A DNA stretch of 64,000 bases from assembly GCF_001571245.1 (NCBI RefSeq), contig NZ_BCTK01000006.1, positions 1,116,001 through 1,180,000 on the forward strand, given 5' to 3'. This document shows positions 1 through 10,300 of this stretch, one piece after another. The position numbers and the translations under genes were made by a program. Within the stretch, counting starts at the first letter, position 1. Every line of letters starts with the position of its first letter. The notes beneath the pieces are model-generated. The model was not told the DNA's origin. It saw nothing but the letters and a program-made list of their open reading frames with translations, and did not search any database. Origin of the DNA: Achromobacter piechaudii NBRC 102461 (lineage in GTDB: Bacteria; Pseudomonadota; Gammaproteobacteria; Burkholderiales; Burkholderiaceae_B).

Positions 1-794
1 TAGAGGATGAACAGCGGGTCCTCGGCGTTCATACGCTCTGGCGGGCAGTCGGTGGATTCGCTTTCCATCAGGCGATCCAGCCAGTGGTCGCGGTCGGGGT
101 TCATGGTGACAGCTGTGCCGGCGTGGGGCACCACCAGCACGGTCCGCACGCCTTGCATGCCGGGCATGGCCAGCGCGGCGTCCACGTTGTCTTTCAGGGC
201 GATGTTGCGGCCGGCGCGGCGGCCGCTGTCGGCGGTGATGATGGCCGTGGCGCCGCAGTTGCGCACGCGGTCCGCGATGGAGGCGGGCGCGAAGCCGCCG
301 AACACCACGTTATGCACTGCGCCGATGCGGGCGCAGGCCAGCAGCGCCACCACGGTTTCGACGATCATCGGCAGGTAGATCGTGACGCGGTCGCCCCGGC
401 TGATGCCCAGACGGCGCAGCGCGTTGCCCATCTGGCAGACCTTGGCATGCAGCTCGCGGTAGCTGACGTGTTGCGAAGGCAGGTCGGGGTCGTCGGATTC
501 CCAGATCAGCGCGGTCTTGTCGCCGCGCGCTTCCAGGTGCCGATCCAGGCAATTGACGCTGACGTTCAATTCGCCGTCGGAATACCAGCGGATGTGAAAG
601 TTATCGGCGGAAAAGTCGACGTCCCGGATCTGCGTGGGTTCGCGATACCACTGCAAGCGCTTGGCGGCTTCGGCCCAGAACGCATCGGGGTGCTTCAACG
701 ACGCCGCGTAGTGTTGCTCGTACTGGTCCTGCGTCACCGTCTGCGGCCCGGCAAACCCGGCGGGGACGGGGTAGAGATCGGGTAGAGGTTCCAT
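1..794 (-). CDS. acs: Acetyl-CoA synthetase (AMP-forming), N-terminal part
   Basis: Acs converts acetate, ATP and CoA to acetyl-CoA through acetyl-AMP in the cytoplasm. Only about the first 264 codons are present; the gene runs off the left edge of the window. The start is the ATG at 794 (protein begins MEPLPDLYPVPAGF). Visible family features are the N-terminal DAFWAEAAKRLQW segment, the RWYSDGELNVSVNCLDRH stretch typical of Acs, GDRVTIYLPM, and the GAVHNVVFGGFAPASIADR region. It lies 143 bp downstream of actP on the same strand, so acetate uptake and activation are encoded together. A stem-loop sits in the gap between them. Confidence 0.95.
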   Translation of the reverse strand, partial: MEPLPDLYPVPAGFAGPQTVTQDQYEQHYAASLKHPDAFWAEAAKRLQWYREPTQIRDVDFSADNFHIRWYSDGELNVSVNCLDRHLEARGDKTALIWESDDPDLPSQHVSYRELHAKVCQMGNALRRLGISRGDRVTIYLPMIVETVVALLACARIGAVHNVVFGGFAPASIADRVRNCGATAIITADSGRRAGRNIALKDNVDAALAMPGMQGVRTVLVVPHAGTAVTMNPDRDHWLDRLMESESTDCPPERMNAEDPLFIL

Positions 795-871
795 AAGGGC
801 TCCTGGATACGTTGTTGGACGCTGGTTGGCCGGCGTGGGTTGTTCCGATTAGGTCGTGCTACATACGTTGG

Positions 872-900
872 CGGGCTTGCCCCAAACATGGGCAAGCCCG
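872..900. repeat. Stem-loop between actP and acs
   Basis: Perfect 11-bp arms (CGGGCTTGCCC at 872-882 and its complement at 890-900) flank a 7-base loop. No T-run follows on either strand, so it is not a canonical terminator. It could be an mRNA-stabilising hairpin or a weak attenuator between actP and acs. Confidence 0.6.
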
Positions 901-937
901 ATGGATCTGCTTTGATCCGCGTTGGTCGAACCGCCTG

Positions 938-2614
938 TCAGTGGGCGACCGCGCTGGTCGCGCCTATGCCCGTCTGGCTGCGCACGGTCAGCGCATCGAA
1001 GGCGTCGGCCTCGTCCTGCGCGCGCTCACTGTTGTCCAGCTTGGAGAACAACCAGATCGAGAAGAACGCCAGCGGGATGGACAGGATGCCCGGGTTGGGG
1101 AACGGCGTGATGGGCGTGGCGAAGCCGAACACGTCCACCCATACCGTTTCGCTCAGGACCACCCACACCGTGGCGGTGAACAAGCCCAGGAAGCCGCCCA
1201 CGGTGGCGCCGAGCGTCGTGCAGCCGCGCCATGAAATCGACAGCACCAGCACCGGAAAATTGGCGCTGGCCGCGATGGCGAACGCCAGGCCCACCATGAA
1301 CGCCACGTTCTGGTTTTCAAACACGATGCCCAGCAGGATGGCCATGACGCCCAGAGCGATGGTCGACAGCCGCGAGATCCGCATCTGCTGCCGTTCGGTG
1401 GCGCGGCCACGTGCGATGACGTTGGCGTAGAGGTCATGCGATATGGCGGCCGCGCCGGCCAGCGCCAGCCCCGCCACCACCGCGACGATGGTGGCGAAGG
1501 TGACGGCCGCCAGGAAGCCCAGCAGCAGGTTGCCGCCGACCGCATTGGCCAGATGCACGGCCACCATGTTGGTGCCGCCGATCAGGTTTTTCAGCATGTC
1601 GAAATGGCCGTCCGCGCCGGTCGCGAAATATTCGGGATGGCGCACCAGCAGGGCGACGGCGCCAAAGCCGATGATGAAAGTCAGCAGGTAGAAGTAGCCG
1701 ATGAACGAGCTGGCGTAGATGACGGACTTGCGTGCCTCTTTCGCGTTGGACACCGTGAAGAAGCGCATCAATATGTGCGGCAGGCCGGCCGTGCCGAAGG
1801 CCAGCGCGATGCCCAGCGACAGCGCGTTCAGCGGGTTGCTGCTGACCTGCGCGCCGGGCGCCAGCAACTCGCGGCCCGTGGGATGCACGCGCGCGGCTTC
1901 GGCCAGCAGCGCGTCGGGGCTGTACTTGAAGGCGGCCAGCACCAGCACCGTCATCAGGGTGGCGCCCAGCAGCATCAGCACGGCCTTGATGATCTGCACC
2001 CAGGTGGTGGCGGTCATGCCGCCGAACGCCACGTAGATCATCATCAACGACCCGACGATCACCACGGCCACGTTGTAGTCCAGGCCGAACAGCAGCACGA
2101 TCAGCTTGCCCGCGCCCACCATCTGCGCGATCAGGTACAGCGCGATGATCAGCAGCGACGCGCTGGCGGCCAGGACGCGCATCGGTGTTTGCGCCAGCCG
2201 GAACGAGGTGACGTCGGCGAAGTTGTAGCGGCCCAGGTTGCGCAGCCGTTCGGCGATCAGGAACATGACCACGGGCCAGCCGAACAGAAAGCCGATGGCG
2301 TAGATCATGCCGTCGAAACCGCTGACGTAGACCATGCCGGCAATGCCCAGGAACGAAGCGGCGGACAGGTAATCGCCCGCGATCGCCAGGCCGTTCTGAA
2401 AGCCCGACAGCCCGCCGCCGGCGGTGTAGAAGTCGGACGTGGTGCGAGTGCGTTTGGCGGCCCAGTACGTGATGCCCATCGTGCCGGCGATGAAGGCCAG
2501 GAACATGACGATGGCCGACATGCTGGCCTGCCCGGTGCTGGCCGCGTGCGCGGACCCGGCCAGCACGCATCCCGACGCGACGAACATTGCGGCGCCCAGT
2601 TTCTTGTTTTTCAT
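938..2614 (-). CDS. actP: Cation/acetate symporter, sodium:solute symporter family
   Basis: ActP imports acetate (and related short carboxylates) with a cation across the inner membrane. The 558-residue product starts [22 protein letters not shown], a signal-like hydrophobic leader as in ActP. It is followed by about 13 hydrophobic segments and SSF-family stretches ([47 protein letters not shown]). The ATG at 2614 is chosen because it overlaps the stop of the preceding DUF485 gene (ATGA), showing translational coupling. A longer in-frame extension to 2704 would lie inside that gene. Acs is encoded immediately downstream. Confidence 0.95.
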   Translation of the reverse strand: MKNKKLGAAMFVASGCVLAGSAHAASTGQASMSAIVMFLAFIAGTMGITYWAAKRTRTTSDFYTAGGGLSGFQNGLAIAGDYLSAASFLGIAGMVYVSGFDGMIYAIGFLFGWPVVMFLIAERLRNLGRYNFADVTSFRLAQTPMRVLAASASLLIIALYLIAQMVGAGKLIVLLFGLDYNVAVVIVGSLMMIYVAFGGMTATTWVQIIKAVLMLLGATLMTVLVLAAFKYSPDALLAEAARVHPTGRELLAPGAQVSSNPLNALSLGIALAFGTAGLPHILMRFFTVSNAKEARKSVIYASSFIGYFYLLTFIIGFGAVALLVRHPEYFATGADGHFDMLKNLIGGTNMVAVHLANAVGGNLLLGFLAAVTFATIVAVVAGLALAGAAAISHDLYANVIARGRATERQQMRISRLSTIALGVMAILLGIVFENQNVAFMVGLAFAIAASANFPVLVLSISWRGCTTLGATVGGFLGLFTATVWVVLSETVWVDVFGFATPITPFPNPGILSIPLAFFSIWLFSKLDNSERAQDEADAFDALTVRSQTGIGATSAVAH

Positions 2615-2922
2615 GACACGTCCTTGATGATGGCGGCCAGCAGGGGGTCGAACACGGAATTGGAGATGTGTACGTAAGCGGAAATCAGCACCACGGCGCT
2701 GCATACGACCACAATGCCGGTCAGTACGCCGATGCTGATGGTCATGCCGGGCACGGCGCTGCCGAAGAATTCGGGATCGAACGCCAGGGTCAGGATGAAG
2801 CCGGCGTAGATGACGGCGGTGATGGCGAAGAACAGCAGGCTGGTGCGGCTGCGGCGTCGCAGCAATTCCTGGTATTTGGGATGTCGCATGACGGCGGCGG
2901 TCATGGGGTCGGGGGTGGGCAC
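2611..2922 (-). CDS. yjcH: DUF485 membrane protein, partner of ActP
   Basis: A 103-residue inner-membrane protein with two hydrophobic segments (about residues 28-50 and 60-85). The motif [19 protein letters not shown] at its start is characteristic of the DUF485/YjcH family, which is regularly encoded just upstream of actP. Its stop codon overlaps the actP ATG by four bases. Its exact role in acetate transport is not established. Confidence 0.9.
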   Translation of the reverse strand: MPTPDPMTAAVMRHPKYQELLRRRSRTSLLFFAITAVIYAGFILTLAFDPEFFGSAVPGMTISIGVLTGIVVVCSAVVLISAYVHISNSVFDPLLAAIIKDVS

Positions 2923-3035
2923 GGTAGGGCTCCTTGTTGTTATTGCCGGACGACGTGGAGGCGTCCGGGTGGGCCGGTTCAGCGATGACTTACGGGCCTC
3001 TACCCAATATAGAGACGCATCAGCAAGGCGGACAC

Positions 3036-3064
3036 ACGACCTTGGTCGTAGGGGCTAGGCCCTA
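3036..3064. promoter_or_regulatory. Paired inverted repeats upstream of the yjcH-actP operon
   Basis: Two adjacent palindromes lie about 115-140 bp before the yjcH start: ACGACC-TT-GGTCGT at 3036-3049 and CTAGG-C-CCTAG at 3054-3064. They are plausible operators for the divergent acetate operon and MFS gene. A related half-site, CACGACC, occurs on the minus strand upstream of acs (about 852-858). The regulator is not known from this window. Confidence 0.4.
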
Positions 3065-3196
3065 GTGACAAGACGACATAAAGCGTGATTCGGCAGAAGG
3101 GCTATTACCGTCGCGCGCGCGGCGACTTGTATATGATGTTGGCCGAGTCCCGAGGAGGGGACGCAGACCCACACAACAACGAGAGACACGGGTTTC

Positions 3197-4408
3197 ATGT
3201 CTAGCCAAACCGATACGAATTTCACGCGCACCCTGGTCCTGGGCACCCTGGTGGTGCTGCTTGCCATGGGCGTGCGCGCCACTTTTGGCCTCTTCATGCA
3301 GCCGATGGGCCTGGCCCACGGCTGGGGCCGCGATGTGTTTTCCATGGCCTTCGCGCTGCAAAACCTGGTCTGGGGCGTGGCCTGTATCTTCATGGGCATC
3401 CTGGCCGACCGCTACGGCTCCGGCCGCACGATCGCGCTGGGCGCGGTGCTGTACATGCTGGGCATGATCGGCACCCGCTTCGCCACCGATGAAACCACGC
3501 TGTATCTGTCGGCCGGCGTGCTGGTCGGGCTGGGGCAGGCGGGCACCACCTTCCCGGTGATCCTGCCCGTGGTGGCGCGCGCGGTGCCGCCCGCCTACCG
3601 CAGCACGGCGATGGGCATCGCCAGCGCGGGCGGCTCGCTGGGCCAGTTCGCCGTGGTGCCGACGGGGCAAGCGCTGATCACGGGCATGGATTGGCCCGGC
3701 GCGCTGTGGGTGCTGTCGCTGTTCGTGGCCTGCGCCGCGCCGCTGGCCTACTTCCTGCGCGGCCGTCCGCAAGCGCATTCGGGTCCGCAGCAGTCGCTGG
3801 CGTCGGCCGTGCGGCAGGCGGTGCGCCATCCTTCGTTTCACTTCCTGTTCTGGAGCTACTTCGTCTGTGGCTTCCATACCGCGTTCATCACGCTGCACTT
3901 GCCCGCCTACGTGACCGACGGCGGCCTGACGCCCGGGCAGGGCGCGACGGCGGTGGCGCTGATCGGCCTGTTCAACGTGCTGGGCTCGTTCTACGCGGGC
4001 AAGCTGGGGGGCAAATACAGCAAGAAGCGTTTGCTGGCCATCGTGTATTTCATGCGCGCCTTCGGCATCCTGCTGTTGCTGGCGATGCCGCTGTCGGCGT
4101 GGGTGCTGTACGCGTTCGCCGCCTGGATGGGGCTGTTCTGGCTGGGCACCGTGCCGCTGACGCAAGGGCTGATCGGGCAGATCTACGGCCTGCGCTATGC
4201 CGCGACGCTGTCGGGCATCGTGTTCCTGGGACATCAGTTGGGCAGCTTTATCGGGGTGTGGCTGGGCGGATACGCTTATGCCAAGACCGGCAACTACGAC
4301 ATGGTCTGGTGGCTGGGCGTGGCGCTTGCCGTCATTGCCGCGCTGCTTTGCCTGCCGGTGCGTGAACAGCCGGTAACGCCCGTGGACGTCCGTCCCGCTT
4401 CCGCCTGA
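3197..4408 (+). CDS. MFS transporter
   Basis: A 403-residue major facilitator with about 12 hydrophobic segments. The loop LADRYGSGRTIALGA (about residues 69-83) is the MFS loop 2-3 signature, and the second half repeats the fold with GGKYSKKRLLAIVYF. It resembles the monocarboxylate/oxalate-formate-like branch common in Burkholderiales, but the substrate cannot be read from sequence. The ATG at 3197 is preceded by the GAGAGACACGG region. It is divergent from yjcH-actP, with about 275 bp of shared upstream DNA holding two inverted repeats. Confidence 0.85.
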   Translation: MSSQTDTNFTRTLVLGTLVVLLAMGVRATFGLFMQPMGLAHGWGRDVFSMAFALQNLVWGVACIFMGILADRYGSGRTIALGAVLYMLGMIGTRFATDETTLYLSAGVLVGLGQAGTTFPVILPVVARAVPPAYRSTAMGIASAGGSLGQFAVVPTGQALITGMDWPGALWVLSLFVACAAPLAYFLRGRPQAHSGPQQSLASAVRQAVRHPSFHFLFWSYFVCGFHTAFITLHLPAYVTDGGLTPGQGATAVALIGLFNVLGSFYAGKLGGKYSKKRLLAIVYFMRAFGILLLLAMPLSAWVLYAFAAWMGLFWLGTVPLTQGLIGQIYGLRYAATLSGIVFLGHQLGSFIGVWLGGYAYAKTGNYDMVWWLGVALAVIAALLCLPVREQPVTPVDVRPASA

Positions 4409-4423
4409 CCCCATTGAGTCGCC

Positions 4424-4594
4424 ATGCCCTCGCACGAACCGTCGCAAATTCATCCACCCGCCCGCCGCCATCGCGCATGGCGCGCGGTGGGCGCGGTGGC
4501 GCTGGCGGCGGTGCTGGGCTTGGCGTTCTGGGGCTACACCACGCCCGACATGCAGCTGCATTGGGAAAACCTGGCGTCCCTTTGCGGGTTCTAG
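4424..4594 (+). CDS. Small single-pass membrane protein, 56 residues
   Basis: A short ORF starting 15 bp after the MFS stop and ending in TAG at 4592-4594. The product has a Pro/His/Arg-rich N-terminus (residues 1-20), one hydrophobic segment (about 21-38, WRAVGAVALAAVLGLAFWGY) and a short tail ending LASLCGF. The positive-inside pattern before the helix suggests an N-in orientation. Family unknown. Close spacing suggests co-transcription with the MFS gene. Confidence 0.5.
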   Translation: MPSHEPSQIHPPARRHRAWRAVGAVALAAVLGLAFWGYTTPDMQLHWENLASLCGF

Positions 4595-4690
4595 CCGTCT
4601 TTCCCCCTGCGGCTCGCGGTATCCTACGACGGTAATTTTCCCGTCGTTTTTTTTGTCTTCCCGCGCGGCCATCAGGCGCGCGATCAACGG

Positions 4691-7360
4691 ATGCCCATGC
4701 AGGACGCGCCGCTTTCACATCCTCTTCTGACGCTGCCGGACATCGGCGCGCTGGCCGCCGCCGACACGCTGGTGCTGACGGTCAACAACCGCCTGTCGCG
4801 CCGGCTCACGCTTGAGCTGGCCGGCCTGCTGCGCCAGGAACGCCAGGTCAGCGAACTGCCGCGCATCCTGCCACTGTCCGCCTGGCTTGCCGAATCCGCC
4901 AACGAACTGGCCTTTGAAACCGACGACGACGTGCCCGCGTATCGTCTGGACAGTTTCGCCACGCAACTGGTCTGGACCGAAGCCATACGCGCCGAGGAAG
5001 CCGAGCGCGTGCTGCTGGACGCCAGTCAGGCGGCCCGGCTGTCCATGGATGCCGACCAGTTGATGGACGAGTGGGACCTGCACGTACCTTCCGGCGCGGA
5101 CACTGACGAATATCGCGGCTTCGCCCGATGGCGCGTGCGCTATCGGCAGACGCTGGCGGGCATCGACGCCGAAGACGCGAACCAGGGCTATGCGCGTGTG
5201 CTGCGCGCTTTGGAAGAGGGCCGGCTGCCCACGCCGGCGCATCTGGTGCTGGCCGGTTTCACCGATGTGTCGCCGCGCTTTCATCGCCTGCTGCGCGCCT
5301 TCGAGGCGCAGGGGACGAGGGTGTCGCAGTGGCGCGACGAACAGCGCATTGAAACCGTGGCGCGTCGTTTCGAAGCGGCGGATGAGGGCGCGGAATGGCG
5401 CGCGGCGGCGGCGTGGGCTGCCGGGCAATTGCAAGCACATCCGCACGGCCGCTTCGCGATCGTGTCGCCGCAGTTGGAAGCCGAATCGCCGTTCGCGCGG
5501 CGCATCCTGAGCCAGGCGCTGGCGGGCCGCGACGGCGCGCCCGCGCATGCCTTCAACGTGGCCGTGGGCCGGCCGCTGAACGAATGGCCGATGGCGCGCG
5601 CCGCCTTGGCCTGGCTGCGCGCGCTGGCCGAATGCGCGGGCGGCAAGGGCTGCGGCATGGACGTGCTGGGCGCGGCCTTGCTTGCCGGCCACTGCGCGGG
5701 CGACGTGCGCGAACGCGCGCGGCTGGCCGCCATCGACGCACGCTGGCGCCGTCAGGCGGTCCAGCACGTCAGCCCGCACGATTGGAAAAGGCTGCTGGCC
5801 GACATTCCCACCTTGGCGCAGGCCTGGAACCAGGCGTTTGAAATCTGGACGCAAGGCGGCCGGCAGGCCACCTGCGATGTCTGGATGCTGCGCATGAAGG
5901 CCGCGTTGACCGCGCTGGGTTTCCCGGGCGAGGGCGTGCTGGACAGCGTGGCCTATCAGGTGATGGGCGCGTTGGGCGACGCGCTGGGCAGCTTCTCGGC
6001 CCTGGCGCCCGCAGCCGGACGGCTGGGCGGCGTGGCGGCGGTGAACCTGCTGCAAAGCGTGGCGCGCTCGGCCTCGTTCCAGCCGCAGCGCGACCCCACG
6101 GCGCGGCTGGACGTGCTGGGCCTGCTGGAAGCCGAAGGCGGCTATTGGGATGGCGTCTGGTTGCTGGGCTTGACGGACGACGTGCTGCCCGCTTCGCCCA
6201 AGCCCAATCCGCTATTGCCGCTGGCCGTGCTGCGCCAGGCCAAGGCGCCTCGCGCCACCCCGGAACGCGAACGCGAATGGGCTGAGGGCATGTACGCCGC
6301 GCTGTGCCGCTGCGCGCCCGACATCATCGTCAGCCACTCGCACATGGACGGCGAACGCGAACTGCGGCCTTCGCCGCTGATTGCGGGCACCGCGCTGACC
6401 GACTGGACGCCGCCCGTGGCCGACCGCGTCGCGGCCTTGCCGCAGGAATCGCTGGAGGACAACCAGGGTCCGCCGCTGGCGCCGGGCAACCGGGGCGGCG
6501 GCGGCCTGGACGTGCTGGACACGCAGGCCCGCAACCCGCTATGGGCGTTCGTGCGGCACCGCCTGGGTGGGCGCGAATTGTCGCCCTATGCCGACAGCGC
6601 CACGGTGAACGTGCGCGGCCAGTTCCTGCACAAGGCGCTGGAACTGGTGTGGGGCATGATGCCCGACCAGGAAACGCTGCACGACGTCATGGCCACGGGC
6701 CGGCTGGCGGCCTTGCTTGAACAGGCGGTCGCCCAGGCCGCCGACGAAGAACTCAAGGATTACGCCCCCGCCCTGAAGGCGCTGGAATGCCAGCGTGCGC
6801 GCGCCGTGCTGGCGGCCTGGCTGGACACCGAGGCGCGGCGCCTGCCGTTCGCCGTTGCCCAGGTCGAAAAAAACCACCAGTGGCAGCGCGGCGCGCTCAA
6901 CCTGAAGCTGCGGCTGGACCGCATCGACAGCCTGGCTGACGGCCGCAACGTCATCATCGACTACAAGACGGGCGTGGCGCCGGCCAAGCCGGAACCCGAT
7001 TGGTCCCGCAGCCGTCCAGTGAACGTGCAACTGCCGTTCTACGCTTCGGTGCTGGCGGACGCGGCGGGCGGCGAAGTTGCAGGCCTGGTGCTGGCCCAGA
7101 TCCACGCGCGCCAAGTCGCGGCGCAAGGCCTGGCCGACGAAGACCTGGGCGTGCCGGGCGTGACGCTGGCCGCCGACAGCAAGTTCTTCCAGGGCCTGTC
7201 CTGGCCCGAGATCCGGCAGCGCTGGCGCACTGCCATCGAGGCGCTGGCCGATGAGTACGTGGCGGGCGTGGCCAGCAACGTGGCTTACCGCCGCGACGAT
7301 TTGAAATACTGCGATGCATTGCCGTTCTTGCGTTTGCATCTTGACGACGAGGACGCCTGA
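4691..7360 (+). CDS. AddB-like DNA repair protein with RecB-type nuclease domain
   Basis: An 889-residue protein of the family annotated as probable DNA repair protein (TIGR03623 type, related to AddB). The C-terminal region carries the PD-(D/E)XK RecB-family nuclease signature: LKLRLDRIDSLADG followed by VIIDYKTG (residues about 740-762), where the Asp and the D-Y-K triad are the expected metal and catalytic residues. The rest resembles an inactivated helicase scaffold. A bare VNNRLSRRL element stands near residues 31-39 where AddB has its nucleotide loop. I see no clear Walker A motif. The ATG of the AddA-like gene follows after only 3 bases, so the two subunits are probably made together as a double-strand-break processing complex. 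The MPMQDA start at 4691 is the first ATG in frame. Confidence 0.8.
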   Translation: MPMQDAPLSHPLLTLPDIGALAAADTLVLTVNNRLSRRLTLELAGLLRQERQVSELPRILPLSAWLAESANELAFETDDDVPAYRLDSFATQLVWTEAIRAEEAERVLLDASQAARLSMDADQLMDEWDLHVPSGADTDEYRGFARWRVRYRQTLAGIDAEDANQGYARVLRALEEGRLPTPAHLVLAGFTDVSPRFHRLLRAFEAQGTRVSQWRDEQRIETVARRFEAADEGAEWRAAAAWAAGQLQAHPHGRFAIVSPQLEAESPFARRILSQALAGRDGAPAHAFNVAVGRPLNEWPMARAALAWLRALAECAGGKGCGMDVLGAALLAGHCAGDVRERARLAAIDARWRRQAVQHVSPHDWKRLLADIPTLAQAWNQAFEIWTQGGRQATCDVWMLRMKAALTALGFPGEGVLDSVAYQVMGALGDALGSFSALAPAAGRLGGVAAVNLLQSVARSASFQPQRDPTARLDVLGLLEAEGGYWDGVWLLGLTDDVLPASPKPNPLLPLAVLRQAKAPRATPEREREWAEGMYAALCRCAPDIIVSHSHMDGERELRPSPLIAGTALTDWTPPVADRVAALPQESLEDNQGPPLAPGNRGGGGLDVLDTQARNPLWAFVRHRLGGRELSPYADSATVNVRGQFLHKALELVWGMMPDQETLHDVMATGRLAALLEQAVAQAADEELKDYAPALKALECQRARAVLAAWLDTEARRLPFAVAQVEKNHQWQRGALNLKLRLDRIDSLADGRNVIIDYKTGVAPAKPEPDWSRSRPVNVQLPFYASVLADAAGGEVAGLVLAQIHARQVAAQGLADEDLGVPGVTLAADSKFFQGLSWPEIRQRWRTAIEALADEYVAGVASNVAYRRDDLKYCDALPFLRLHLDDEDA

Positions 7361-7363
7361 GCC

Positions 7364-10300
7364 ATGGCCGACACCGAACGCTTGCCGCAAGACCACGCCG
7401 CGCGCACCGACGCGCTGGACCCGACCCGTTCGTTCCTGGTGCAGGCGCCAGCCGGCTCGGGCAAGACCGAGCTGCTGACCGATCGCATCCTGGCGCTGCT
7501 GGCTACCGTGAACCGGCCCGAGGAAATCGTCGCCATCACCTTCACGCGCAAGGCCGCATCGGAAATGCACGCGCGCGTGTTGAGCAAGCTGCGGCGCGGG
7601 CTGGACGCCCCACCCGAGGCCATGCACGAACGCCGCAGTTGGGAGCTGGCGCGCGCCGCGTTGGCGCGCAACGACGAGCAGGGCTGGCATCTGCTGGATC
7701 ACCCGGCGCGGCTGGCCATTCGCACCATCGACTCGTTCTGCGCGGGGCTGGTGCGCAGCATGCCCTGGCTGTCCGAACTGGGCGGCATGCCCGAGATCAC
7801 CGACGATGCCCGCGCGCATTACGAAGCGGCGGCGCGCGCTACGCTGGATCTGGCCGACGACTACGACGCCGTGCGCATCCTGCTTCAGCATCTGGACGTG
7901 GATGTGCAGGCGGCCAAGGACGCCATCGCCGACATGCTGGGCCAGCGCGACCAATGGTTGCCGCTGCTGCGCCACGGTTCCGATCGCGAAGGCATGCAGG
8001 CCATGCTGGCCGAGGCCATCGGCGAAGATCTGGACGCGCTGTGCGAGGCCATGCCCTACGGCTGGGGCGAGGCGCTATGCGGTCCCGCGCGCCTGGCGGC
8101 TACGCATTTGCAGGACGGCGACGACGACAACAAGCTGCTGGCGTTGCTGGACTGGACGGATGACCTGCCCCCGGACGCGCAGGTGCTGGATCAGTGGCGG
8201 GCGGTCGCGCATCTGCTGCTGACCGGCACGGGCAGCCTGCGCAAGACGGTCAATAAAAACCTTGGCTTTCCGGCCAAGTGCGCGCACAAAGAACCCTTTG
8301 TGGCGTGGTTGGAAGCGGCCGACGGCGAAGCCGCGTGGGTGCGCCGCCTGCACGCCGTGCGCGATATTCCCGCGCCGCATTTCACGGACGCGCAATGGGA
8401 AGTGCTGGGCGCGCAACTGATGACGCTGGCGTTGGCCGTGGCGCAGTTGCGGCTGCGATTCGCCGACAAAGGTGAGGTCGACTTCATCGAGATCGCCCAA
8501 CGCGCCGCGGCCGCGCTGGGCAGCGCCGACGATCCTGGCGAACTGCTGCTCAAGCTGGACGCATCGATCCGCCATCTGCTGATCGACGAATTCCAGGACA
8601 CCAGCCAGACGCAGCTGGACCTGCTGCGCACGCTGACTTCGGGTTGGCAGGCGGGCGACGGGCGCAGCCTGTTCCTGGTGGGCGACCCGATGCAATCCAT
8701 CTACCGTTTCCGCAAGGCGGAAGTGGGGCTGTTCCTGGAAGTGGCCGATATTGGCGTGGGCGAACTGACGCCCGATTTCCTGAACCTGACCGACAATTTC
8801 CGCTCGCAGGCGGGCATTGTCGAATGGGTGAACCAGTCGTTCGCCAACCTGCTGCCCAAGCGCAGCGACGCGGCGGCCGGCGCCATCGCGTACAGCCCGT
8901 CCACCGCCTTTCACGACGCGCTGCCCGAGGCCGCCGTGCGTTTCCACCCGGCCTGGTCGCGTGCCGGCGGAACGCCTGCGGAGGAACAAGCCGAGGATAT
9001 CGCGGTGGGGCTGGTGCGCCAGGCGCTGATCGATCACAAAGGCGCCAAGCACCCCGTGGCGATACTGGTGCGGGCCCGCAGCCACCTGGGCAATCTGACG
9101 CGCCGGCTGGCGCAGGAAGGCATTCGCTGCCGCGCCGTGGATCTGGTGCCGCTCGCGCTGCGGCCGGTGGTGGCCGATCTGGTGCAACTGGTGCGGGCGC
9201 TGTCGCATCCGGCCGACCGCATGGCGTGGCTATCGGTGCTGCGAGCGCCATACTGCGGCTTGACGCTCACCTCCTTGCAGCGACTGTTTGGCGACGATCA
9301 CATCACGCCCGTGCCAGTGTTGCTCGAACGCGCGCTGCGCATGACGCCCGCCACCGCGCCGGCCGTTGTCAGCAGCGCCCCGCAGGGCTCGTTGTTCGAT
9401 AGCGCGCCGGCCACGCCCGACACGCCCTCGGCGCAAGCGCTGTTGAGCGCCGACGAATTCGAGCGGCTGCGGCAGGTCGCGGCCGTGTTGCTGGACAAGC
9501 GCAACGCCTCTGGCGCGATGCCGTTCGCGGCTTGGGTCGAATCGCTGTGGCGGCGGCTGGGCGGCCCCGCGTTGTACGCCGGCCTGTCGGTGGCGAACGA
9601 CGCCGAAAGCCTGTTCCAACTGGTCGAGCGCCTGGCGCCGCACGGCGCAATCGATCCGGCGGCGCTGGATGCCGGCATCTCGCGACTGTTCGCCGCGCCC
9701 GACGCAGCGGACGAAGACGAAGGCGCGGTCGAGATCATGACCATGCACAAGTCCAAGGGCCTTCAGTTCGAAACCGTCATCCTGTATGGCCTGCACCGCG
9801 CGCCACGCGGGGATCAGGCGCCGCTGGTGCGTTTCGAACAAAGCGGCGGCCGCGTGCTGTTCGGCCCGGTCAAGCCGCGCGCCGAAGCGGAAGCCGATCC
9901 GATATCGCGTTACCTGGGCGCCCGCGAAGCCCGGCGTGCGTCCTACGAGATCGACCGCCTGCTGTACGTGGCGGCCACGCGCGCGCGCAAGCGCCTGCAT
10001 CTGGTGGGCCATGTGTCCATCGACGAGGCCAGCGGCCAGGTCAAGACCCCGCCATCCGCAAGCCTGCTGGGCCGCCTGTGGCCATGCCTGCCCACGCCCC
10101 AGCCGCCCGCGCAGGACCAACAGGCCGAACCCGACGCCGTCGATGCCCCCGAATGGCAAGGCGAACCCCTACGCCGCGTAGCCACCGAGGGCCTGGCCCA
10201 ACTGGCCCGCCAGTCCAACGTGTCCATCAGCGCAGGCTTCGGCACCGCCGAACGCGGCGCGTGGGGCGACGGCAGCGAGCACCCCGCCTGGCAACTGGAA

